From: Pseudomonadota bacterium
GTDB lineage: Bacteria; Myxococcota_A; Polyangia; Polyangiales; Polyangiaceae
Assembly: GCA_023418705.1 (NCBI GenBank)
Contig: JAEZYZ010000354.1
Location: 1-19,069, forward strand
Length of the DNA: 19,069 nt
Direction: 5' to 3'
Shown: in pieces, positions 1 to 8,359 of the stretch
Numbering within the stretch: position 1 is the first letter of the stretch
Layout: each line of letters starts with the position of its first letter
Position numbers and translations under genes: made by a program
The notes under the pieces: model-generated
What the model was told of the DNA's origin: nothing
Seen by the model: the letters and a program-made list of their open reading frames with translations, nothing else
Databases searched by the model: none

Positions 1-2
1 GG

Positions 3-914
3 GTGACGGCGCTGCCCGCTGGTGGCGGAGCGGCGCGCGAAGTGGCCGATCGCATCGCCGCCGAGCGCGTCGGGCTCGAGGCCGCCCAGGCGCGCTACCT
101 CGAGCGGGAGCGGGCCCGCGGCAGCACGGATCGGACCGGCGCGCTCGAGTTCGGGGTCGTCATCCCGGCGCGCTACGCCTCGACGCGGCTGCCGGGCAAA
201 CCGCTGCGCGAGATCGGCGGCAAGCCGATGGTCGTGCACGTGCTCGAGCGCGCGCGCCAGAGCGGGGCCGCCTTCGTGCGCGTGGCGACCGACGACGCCC
301 GCATCGCGGACGCGGTCACGGCAGCCGGTGGGGAGGCGATGCTGACGTCGGTCGATCACGCCTCCGGCACCGATCGGCTCGCCGAGGTGGTCGAGCGGCT
401 TTGCCTGCCGGACGCCGCCGTGATCGTCAACGTACAGGGCGACGAGCCCCTGATCGAGCCGGAGCTCATCGCCCAGGTGGCGCGGAGCCTCATCGAGCAC
501 CCCTCCTCGGGCATGGCGACGCTGGCGACCCCCATCGACAAACCCGCGGATCTGTTCGATCCGAACTGCGTCAAGGTCGTGCTGGACCAGGCGGGCCGCG
601 CGCTCTACTTCAGCCGCGCGCCCGTCCCCTGGCTCCGCGCGGCCTTCGGTGAGGCGGTCTCGGGGACGATCGAGCAGGTGCCCGAGGGGCTCTATCTCCG
701 GCACCTGGGGCTGTACGCCTACCGGGCCGGCACCCTGCGGCGCCTGAGCGCGACCGCGCCGGTGCCCATCGAGCGGGCCGAATCCCTCGAGCAGCTCCGC
801 GCCCTGTGGCTAGGGATCGCCATCCAGGTCGCGGTCGTCCCTCACACGCCGAGCCTCGGGGTCGACACGGAGGCGGACCTCCGGCGGGCCGAGCAGATCC
901 TCTTGCGCGCGTGA
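3..914 (+). CDS. kdsB: CMP-Kdo synthetase (3-deoxy-manno-octulosonate cytidylyltransferase), N-terminally extended
   Basis: The enzyme activates Kdo with CTP to give CMP-Kdo, the donor used by KpsC and KpsS just downstream. The nucleotide-binding signature VVIPARYASTRLPGKPL lies at about residues 52-68, followed by GGKPMVVHVLERA, VATDDARI, DHASGTDRLAE and VNVQGDEPLI, all typical of KdsB/KpsU. The catalytic core runs from about residue 49 to the end, near the family's usual 245-250 residues. The first 48 residues, rich in Ala, Arg and Glu, are extra. No start codon is visible closer to the core, so the extension is probably real. The first bases read GTGA, so the GTG start at 3 may overlap the TGA of an upstream gene (inference: translational coupling). 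A GTG at 42 is an alternative start. kpsC begins 25 bp after the stop. Whether this copy serves capsule only or also lipid A core cannot be told. Confidence 0.9.
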   Translation: MTALPAGGGAAREVADRIAAERVGLEAAQARYLERERARGSTDRTGALEFGVVIPARYASTRLPGKPLREIGGKPMVVHVLERARQSGAAFVRVATDDARIADAVTAAGGEAMLTSVDHASGTDRLAEVVERLCLPDAAVIVNVQGDEPLIEPELIAQVARSLIEHPSSGMATLATPIDKPADLFDPNCVKVVLDQAGRALYFSRAPVPWLRAAFGEAVSGTIEQVPEGLYLRHLGLYAYRAGTLRRLSATAPVPIERAESLEQLRALWLGIAIQVAVVPHTPSLGVDTEADLRRAEQILLRA

Positions 915-939
915 GGCCGCGGAAGGAAGTTCTTCGATC

Positions 940-3046
<2,107 letters not shown>

Positions 3047-3057
<11 letters not shown>

Positions 3058-4324
3058 CGTATCGCGGCCGGGGACTCTTGCCCTGTCCGAAGAGGAAACG
3101 CCGCTGGCCGAGACACCTCGGATCACGGTGCTCGGCTCCGGCTACGCGCCGGAGCATGGGCTCGAGCAGCTCCGGGGACGCCATGTGCTGCTGTTGCAAG
3201 GCCCGGCGGGCCCGTTCTTTCGTCGCGTCTCGGGGCACCTGCGCCGCCGCGGCTGCCGCATCACCAAGGTGAACTTCAACTCCGGAGACGACCTGTACTA
3301 CCGCGGCGCGGAGGTCGTGCGTTTTCGCGGCGCGCGCGACCAGTGGCCGGCCTTTTTGGCACGCCTGCTCGACGAGCGCGGCATCGAGGCCATCGTGCTG
3401 TTCGGCGATTGCCGGCCGCTGCACCGTGTCGCCATCGAGCACGGACGCGCCAGCGGCCGGTTGGTCTTCGTCTTCGAAGAAGGCTACCTGCGCCCCGACT
3501 TCGTCACGCTCGAGCAGAACGGCGTCAACGGGCACTCCAGCATCCCGCGCGACCCGGAGTTTTACCGCGCGATCGAGCCGCGCCCGCTGCCCGAGCCGCA
3601 GCCCGTCCGCCACGGCTTCGCGAGCGCCATGGCGCACACCATCTGCTACGCCACCGTCAACGCCCTGCTCGCCGCCAGGTACCCGAGCTACCGCCACCAC
3701 CGCGACATCCGTCCCTTTCATCAGGCCGGTTTGTGGCTGCGCGGCGGCGTCCGCCGCGGGCTGCACACCCTGCGCGACCGCCCCATCGACCGCCGTTTGA
3801 TGGCCCGCAAATTGGGCGCCTACTTCTTCGTCCCGCTCCAGGTGCACCTCGATTCTCAGATGCAGCACTGCCAGTTCGAGACCATCGAGCACTTCATCGA
3901 GCACGTCGTCGCCTCCTTCGCCCACCACGCCCCGCCCCACACCAAGATCCTGCTCAAGCACCACCCCTTCGATCGCGCCTACCGCGACTACTCCGCCCTG
4001 ATGGCGGACCTCGTCCGCCGCCACCGCCTCGACGACCGGCTGCTCTACGTCGACATCATCAACATCCCCGCCACCCTGCGCGCCGCCCTCGGCACCGTCG
4101 TCATCAACAGCACCGTCGGCCTCTCCTCCATCCACCACGGCACTCCCGTCAAATGCCTCGGCACCGCCGTGTACGACATCCCCGGCCTCACCCACCAGGG
4201 CCCCCTCGACACCTTCTGGACCGCCCCCGGCAAGGTCGATCGCGCTCTCTACGAGCGCTACCGGTACTATCTCCGCACCCACAACCAGATCAACGGCAGC
4301 GTCTGGACCGACCTGTGTTTGTGA
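3047..4324 (+). CDS. kpsS: Capsule polysaccharide beta-Kdo transferase KpsS
   Basis: KpsS transfers the first beta-Kdo residue to phosphatidylglycerol, starting the linker that KpsC lengthens. The 425-residue product has the family hallmarks: LLQGPAGPFFRRVSGHL (about 48), NFNSGDDLYY, RPLHRVAIEHGRASG, FEEGYLRPDFVTLE (about 144), KHHPFDRAYRDY (about 304) and NSTVGLSSIHHGTPV (about 354). The frame is open upstream to 2774, but that part lies inside kpsC and has no KpsS similarity. The GTG at 3047 gives a normal family length with about 25 extra N-terminal residues and an 11-bp overlap with kpsC, so it is the preferred start. Overlap implies translational coupling in a kdsB-kpsC-kpsS operon. No ABC exporter gene (kpsM/T/D/E) lies downstream in this window. 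Confidence 0.92.
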
Positions 4325-4515
4325 ACGGGGGTGCGGGGGGGAACGCGGTTGCGGGCGCTCGCTCAGCGCCTCCGGCCGCGCGCGCCCGTCGCTGTGCGCC
4401 TACTCCTCCCGAGGCGCGCTGCCGCCGCCGTGCGCCTACTCCTCCTCCGCCTCTCCTCCTCCGCCTCTCGCCCGCGCTCCCTGGCCTGTTCGACGCGCTT
4501 GCGTCTGTGCGCTCC

Positions 4516-4541
4516 GCCCCGCGCCGCCCGCCGCGCGGGGC
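4516..4541 (+). terminator. GC-rich hairpin, possible terminator of the kps operon
   Basis: GCCCCGCGC at 4516-4524 pairs perfectly with GCGCGGGGC at 4533-4541 around an 8-nt loop. There is no T-tract after it, so it is not a classic rho-independent terminator. Its place about 190 bp after the kpsS stop makes an RNA-end or pause role plausible but unproven. Confidence 0.3.
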
Positions 4542-4550
4542 GCCCGATCC

Positions 4551-4568
4551 ACTTGCGCTGGCGCAAGT
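4551..4568 (+). repeat. 18-bp palindromic repeat, copy 1 (TG-centred)
   Basis: The sequence is ACTTGCGCTGGCGCAAGT: two perfect 8-nt arms around a TG centre. The same 18-mer recurs at 13690, 13784 and 15737, a one-base variant lies at 13737, and the reverse complement (CA-centred) lies at 7097. Outside the 7097 copy these lie between genes. It is the left member of an inverted pair bracketing the HNH gene. Confidence 0.9.
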
Positions 4569-4750
4569 GAGCTCATCCTTCGGCAACTGCTTGCGGAGTC
4601 GTAGGACTCAGCGCGTAGAGTAGCCTCGACCCAGGAGCATGTCCCTCCCCATCGGCTGTCCATCCCGGTCGTTGCGTTCTTTCGGTCACAGGACAACAGT
4701 ATCTCAGGGTCAGCCCCTTGGGGGGCGGTGCGCGTGCGTGGGGTGGACAG

Positions 4751-4806
4751 AAAAGTGCGCGACACTTCTAAATCTAACCCCGGAGCGGTATAACCTATGG
4801 TATAAG
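4751..4806 (+). promoter_or_regulatory. Possible promoter/operator region of the HNH gene
   Basis: This short stretch is AT-richer than its surroundings. Two -10-like hexamers, TATAAC (4789-4794) and TATAAG (4801-4806), each preceded by GG, form a 12-bp-spaced direct repeat immediately before the ATG at 4813. Upstream, AAGTG and CACTT (4753-4767) form an inverted repeat around CGCGA that could be an operator. No good -35 and no Shine-Dalgarno sequence is visible, so the exact promoter cannot be placed. Confidence 0.3.
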
Positions 4807-4812
4807 TAACAT

Positions 4813-7125
4813 ATGGGGAAGCTGTCGCAGCTCGATGATGACGCCGTCGTTGCCGAAATCGGCCGTGTCTTAGGGGCTCAACGCCGGCTCACGGCGCGCC
4901 TACTGGAGTGCTTGATAGAGGTCGAGGATCGGCGGCTTCATTGGCGTGCCGCCTGTTCGTCGATGTTCGAGTATTGCGTGCGGCGGCTCGGGATGAGTGA
5001 GGGAGAAGCCTTTCGCCGCATCGCCGCGGCTCGCTTGGCGCGGCGGTTTCCGGTCATTCTCGAGCGGGTCGAACGCGGCGCCATTCACCTGTCCGCGTTG
5101 GTCCTCTTGCGGAAATACCTGACCGAGCAGAATCACGCCGCGCTCTTGGATGCGGCCAGCGGCAAGACCAAGAGCGCCGTGCAGGAGTTGATCGCTGCCC
5201 GCTTTCCGCGCCCCGACGCGCCCACCGTTCTCCGCAAGCTCCCAGCGCGCCGGGCGCACCGCACGGCCGGAACGCCGCCGAATCGTGGTCCCAGCTCAGA
5301 CCCAGCGCCGATGGAGAGCGGTAGGACTCAGTCTTCGCTCGCCGCCGCCGAGGCGGACCGGGGGGACCGCGGGGACACGACGGCGATTTCGCAGCCGACC
5401 CGATCCGCAGAAGCTCATGGTCCGGGAAGCTCGCAGGCGACTCGGTCCGCACAAGGTCTTGGTCAGGGAAGCTCACAGTCGACGCACCGCATGGCTGCGA
5501 GCACTCCGGAGCCGGGTGCGGGAGCCGCCGACGCGCTTGGCTCGTCGCCGGCCACTTCGGAGTCGGCACCAACCGCTGCGCTGGGCTTGTTGCCGGCGAC
5601 TTCGGAGTCGAGACCGACCGCCGCGCTTGGCTCGCCGCCGGCGACCTCGGAGTCGAGACCGACCGCCACGCTTGGCTCGCCGCAGCGTCGACCGGCGCGG
5701 GTCGAACCATTGTCGCCAGCGCGCTTCAAGCTCGAGCTGACCATGGACCAAGCGATGAAAGAGAAGCTCGAGCGCGCACGTGATCTGCTGAGCCATGCCG
5801 TCCCCGACCGGGACATCGTGCGGGTGCTGGATCGCGCGCTGGACACCTTGTTGCTCGATCTGGAGAAAACGCGACTCGCGCGGACCAAGCGGCCCCGGCG
5901 ATCCGCGGCCTCAGTGCAGGCAGCTTCAGTGCAAGCGGCCTCAGTGCAGGCGGCCTCAGTGCAGGCGGCCTCAGTGCAGGCGGCATCACCGTCGCGCGCA
6001 TCGGCACCGGTGGCGACGACGCTCGCGGCATCAACGTCGTCGGAGTCTGCACGGATGGTCTCGGGGCACGTGGCAGCAGGTCCCGCGGCACTAACGTCGC
6101 GCGCATCGGCACCGGTGGCGACGACGCTCGCGGCATCAACGTCGTCGGAGTCTGCACTGACGGTCTCGGGGCACGTGGCAGCAGGTCCCGCGGCACTAGC
6201 GTCGCGCGCATCGGCACCGGTGGCGACGACGCTCGCGGCATCGCCGTCGTCGGCGCCAGCACTCGCGGTCTCGGCAGCAGGGCAGGCCGCACCAAAGACC
6301 GCGGCATCAACGTCGCGCGCGCCAGCACCGGTGGCGGCCGCGCGTGCGGCGTCAGCGCTGACGGCCTCGGCAGTGGCGGGGCCCTTGCCGGCCGCATCGG
6401 CAGTGGCGGAGCCCGTGCCGGCGGCATCAGATCCAGTGGTGGGCGGGTTTGCCTCGGCAGTGGCGGGGCCCTTGCCGGCGGCATCGGAACCAGGGGTGGC
6501 CGGGTTGGCGGCCTCGGCAGTGGCGGGGCCCGTGCTTGCGGCATCGGGTTCAGGGGTGGGTGGGGTTGCGGTATCGGCAGCGGCGGGGCCCGTGCTTGCG
6601 GCATCGGATCCGGTGGTGGCCGGGTTGGGGGCATCAGCGCCGTTGGCGGCAGCGCCCGTTTCATCAACGCAGCCGCCCGAAGGAGCTGCTAGCGGTCCGA
6701 TTGGATCTGCGCCGATTGCGTCGACGCGCGATGGCGGTGGGGGATCGACGTCCAAGAAGGGGCGTGGCGGACATGGTTCGGGCGGATGCGGTGCCATCCG
6801 CCGCGAGATTCGGCGTGAGGTGTTTGCTCGCGATGGGGAGCAGTGCACCTTCGTCGATGCCAAGGGTCGGCGGTGTCAAGCGCGCGCTTTCTTGGAGCTG
6901 GATCACATCGTTTCCCGCGCGGTCGGCGGAAGCGGTGAAGCAGCGAACGTTCGTGTTCGCTGCCGGGCGCACAACCAATGGCATGCCGAGCAGACGTTCG
7001 GAAAGGGCTACGTCGGGCGGCGGGTGGAACAGGGACGGGAAGCGCAGCGAGGACCGCGTGCGAAGCGGGGTCCTGAGAGGGAGGCGGGAACCGGTGACTT
7101 GCGCCAGCGCAAGTGCACGGCATGA
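4813..7125 (+). CDS. DUF222 (13E12-type) HNH endonuclease with a long repetitive insert
   Basis: A 770-residue protein. Residues 1 to about 150 form a helical DUF222 domain with SMFEYCVRRLGMSEGEAFRRI and RKLPARR. A second conserved piece, KLELTMDQAMKEKLERARDL onward, spans about 303-365. Between and after these pieces lie Ser/Ala/Thr/Pro-rich tracts with nested tandem repeats, the longer at about 366-645. The HNH nuclease spans about 659-735: LELDHI (Asp697-His698), Asn712 and CRAHNQWH (His720) form the metal-binding active site, with Cys pairs in EQCTF and RRC. DUF222-HNH proteins are multi-copy in many high-GC bacteria, including the REP13E12 elements of mycobacteria; their biological role is unknown. 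The last residues (LRQRKCTA) are encoded by a palindromic repeat. No SD precedes the ATG. The insert is far longer than usual for the family, but the frame is intact. Confidence 0.85.
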   Translation: MGKLSQLDDDAVVAEIGRVLGAQRRLTARLLECLIEVEDRRLHWRAACSSMFEYCVRRLGMSEGEAFRRIAAARLARRFPVILERVERGAIHLSALVLLRKYLTEQNHAALLDAASGKTKSAVQELIAARFPRPDAPTVLRKLPARRAHRTAGTPPNRGPSSDPAPMESGRTQSSLAAAEADRGDRGDTTAISQPTRSAEAHGPGSSQATRSAQGLGQGSSQSTHRMAASTPEPGAGAADALGSSPATSESAPTAALGLLPATSESRPTAALGSPPATSESRPTATLGSPQRRPARVEPLSPARFKLELTMDQAMKEKLERARDLLSHAVPDRDIVRVLDRALDTLLLDLEKTRLARTKRPRRSAASVQAASVQAASVQAASVQAASVQAASPSRASAPVATTLAASTSSESARMVSGHVAAGPAALTSRASAPVATTLAASTSSESALTVSGHVAAGPAALASRASAPVATTLAASPSSAPALAVSAAGQAAPKTAASTSRAPAPVAAARAASALTASAVAGPLPAASAVAEPVPAASDPVVGGFASAVAGPLPAASEPGVAGLAASAVAGPVLAASGSGVGGVAVSAAAGPVLAASDPVVAGLGASAPLAAAPVSSTQPPEGAASGPIGSAPIASTRDGGGGSTSKKGRGGHGSGGCGAIRREIRREVFARDGEQCTFVDAKGRRCQARAFLELDHIVSRAVGGSGEAANVRVRCRAHNQWHAEQTFGKGYVGRRVEQGREAQRGPRAKRGPEREAGTGDLRQRKCTA
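5533..5683 (+). repeat. 45-bp tandem repeat inside the HNH gene
   Basis: Units begin at 5533, 5578 and 5623, with a partial unit at 5668, exactly 45 bp apart. Each encodes a 15-residue unit close to ALGSPPATSESRPTA. The period is a multiple of three, so gain or loss of units keeps the frame. Confidence 0.85.
5911..5985 (+). repeat. 15-bp tandem repeat (five units) inside the HNH gene
   Basis: Five units of TCAGTGCAGGCGGCC with minor changes start at 5911, 5926, 5941, 5956 and 5971. They encode repeated SVQAA. They mark the start of the long Ala/Ser-rich insert. Confidence 0.9.
5991..6255 (+). repeat. 105-bp tandem repeat inside the HNH gene
   Basis: Near-identical units start at 5991, 6096 and 6201 (the last partial). 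Each encodes 35 residues beginning SRASAPVATTLAAS and passing through VSGHVAAGPAAL. High nucleotide identity between units suggests recent duplication. Looser SAVAGP(L/V)PAAS-type repeats continue to about 6640. Confidence 0.88.
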
Positions 7126-7230
7126 CGGAGCTCGCGCCAGCGCTAGGGGACGGCAATGACGGAACTGAACGCGCGCCAACGCAGGTGTACGGCATGGCCG
7201 AACGAGGTTGAGCGTGCGCCAGCACAAAAG
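7097..7230 (-). repeat. 18-bp palindrome copy 2 (inverted) and decayed tandem copies
   Basis: ACTTGCGCCAGCGCAAGT at 7097-7114 is the exact reverse complement of the copy at 4551. It overlaps the last codons of the HNH gene. Three related units follow at about 40-bp steps, with cores CTCGCGCCAGCGCTAG (7131), GCGCGCCAACGCAGGT (about 7171) and GTGCGCCAGCACAA (about 7214). The first three are followed by ACGGCA-type flanks (GCACGGCATGACGGA in the best copy). This is a degenerate tandem array in the opposite orientation to those at 4551 and 13690. Confidence 0.8.
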
Positions 7231-7310
7231 GCGATGGGGAAGGCAAGGCGATGGGGAAGGCAAGGCGATGGCGATGGCAATGGCGCAGGGGAAGGCGATG
7301 GCGGGGGCGA
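7230..7310 (+). repeat. Short purine-rich simple repeats before the GT2 gene
   Basis: The 17-bp unit GGCGATGGGGAAGGCAA occurs twice in tandem (7230-7246, 7247-7263). It then breaks down into GGCGATGG/GGCAATGG-like units to about 7310. The GT2 frame is open through it but would give a Gly/Asp-rich leader with no family similarity. Confidence 0.75.
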
Positions 7311-7356
7311 AAGCGGTTTCCCGAAGTCGGTGATTTGGGCGATCATATCGGTCTCG

Positions 7357-8100
7357 ATGTCCCGCGACGGAACCGCACCCTTGGGCGCCGACACGCTGAT
7401 CGTGACGCCCACCTTCAACGAGCGGGAGAACCTGCGCTTTTTCGTGGCGGCGACGCTCGCGGTCGCGCCGGGGGCGCACATCCTGGTGGTGGACGATGCG
7501 TCTCCGGACGGCACGGGGGCGTTGGCGGACACGATCGCGGCCGACGATCCGCGGGTGAACGTGCTGCACCGGCCTGGGAAGCTGGGCCTGGGCACGGCGT
7601 ACGTCGACGGGTTCACGTGGGGGCTTCAGCGCACTTATCGCTACTTCTTCGAGATGGACGCGGATCTGTCGCACGACCCGGCGTACCTGCCGGAGTTCTT
7701 CGCGGCGCTCGACGCTGGGGCGGATCTGGTGCTCGGATCGCGAAACATCCCCGGCGGCGGCATCGAAGGCTGGGGGCCGGGGCGGCACCTGCTGTCGAAG
7801 GGGGGATCGCTCTACTCGCGGCTGATCCTGGGCGTCGACGTGCACGACCTGACCAGCGGCTACAAGGCGTTCACGCGCGGCACCCTCGAGCGCATCGAGC
7901 TGCCGTCGCTGCGTTCGAACGGCTATTCGTTTCAGATCGAGACGGTGTACAGGGCGCTCTCTGCGGGGCTCACGGTGAAAGAGGTGCCGATCGTCTTCGT
8001 CGATCGCCGCGCCGGGCGCAGCAAGATGAGCCGCGACATCTTCATGGAGGCTGTCGTCATGGTGTGGAAGCTGCGACTGGCGGGTCTACGGCGACGGTGA
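7357..8100 (+). CDS. GT2 glycosyltransferase, polyprenol-phosphate mannose synthase (DPM1-like)
   Basis: Predicted to transfer a sugar, probably mannose from GDP-mannose, to polyprenyl phosphate at the inner face of the membrane, making a lipid-linked donor. The 247-residue single-domain protein shows the GT-A fold signatures of this group: TPTFNERENL near the start, VVDDASPDGTG, then FEMDADLSHDP with the metal-binding DAD at 101-103, and LGSRNIPGGGIEGW from about 126. DLTSGYKAF and FVDRRAGRSKMS follow near the C-terminus. No C-terminal membrane domain is present, as in short bacterial and DPM1-type enzymes. The ATG at 7357 is chosen because upstream in-frame sequence (open from 7156) is repeat-derived; no clear SD is seen. 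The sugar specificity is inferred from family resemblance only. It could feed a glycoprotein or surface-glycan pathway; no partner is adjacent. Confidence 0.88.
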   Translation: MSRDGTAPLGADTLIVTPTFNERENLRFFVAATLAVAPGAHILVVDDASPDGTGALADTIAADDPRVNVLHRPGKLGLGTAYVDGFTWGLQRTYRYFFEMDADLSHDPAYLPEFFAALDAGADLVLGSRNIPGGGIEGWGPGRHLLSKGGSLYSRLILGVDVHDLTSGYKAFTRGTLERIELPSLRSNGYSFQIETVYRALSAGLTVKEVPIVFVDRRAGRSKMSRDIFMEAVVMVWKLRLAGLRRR

Positions 8101-8133
8101 AGCCGTCGGCGCTCCGCCGCGGCGACCAGAGGG

Positions 8134-8310
8134 CTACTCGGCGCTCGACCTTGGCGGGAAGATCTTGCCGAGGTCGAGCTCCACGTCGGGGAACGGCGGC
8201 ACCCGCGCTGCCGCGCTCTCGTCGAAGCTCCCGGCGTCGATCCAGGTCCCGTCGCAGGAGCGACCGCTCCACCGTTCGAGGGGCCGACCCCATCGGTCGA
8301 CCCCTCGGGG
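8134..8310 (-). pseudogene. Possible 3' remnant of an unidentified gene
   Basis: On the minus strand one frame reads protein-like, with high G/C third positions and codons such as GAC, CTC, GGC, AAG, ATC and TTC. It includes SGRSCDGTWIDAGSFDE and ends VELDLGKIFPPRSSAE before a TAG at 8136-8134. No ATG or GTG start lies in frame between the GH8 stop and the middle of this stretch, so it could only be a broken C-terminal fragment. No family is recognised. It may instead be chance. Confidence 0.25.
8278..8306. terminator. Hairpin between the convergent GT2 and GH8 genes
   Basis: GAGGGG-C-CGAC (8278-8288) pairs with GTCG-A-CCCCTC (8296-8306) with a single mismatch and a 7-nt loop. It lies between two convergent stop codons and may act in either direction. 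No T-tract follows on either strand, so the call as a terminator is tentative. Confidence 0.35.
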
Positions 8311-8359
8311 AGCTTGGGCGCGTCGTGATCGGAACGCGCCGCTCTGCGTCGCGCGCCGA

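Larger units (their letters stand above)
4325..4812. other. Non-coding interval between kpsS and the HNH gene
   Basis: No convincing gene is seen in these 488 bp; ORFs here are Arg/Ala/Pro-rich frame shadows. The interval holds two direct copies of GTGCGCCTACTCCTCC near 4395 and 4429 and CTCCTCCGCCT-type pyrimidine repeats around 4440-4470. It also holds a 9-bp GC hairpin (4516-4541), the 18-bp palindrome (4551-4568) and a less GC-rich stretch (about 4745-4812) just before the HNH start. Confidence 0.6.

Noticed and set aside
7156..7356. 67-residue N-terminal extension of the GT2 enzyme
   Set aside because: It is encoded by palindrome remnants and purine-rich simple repeats and would not match GT2 family starts.
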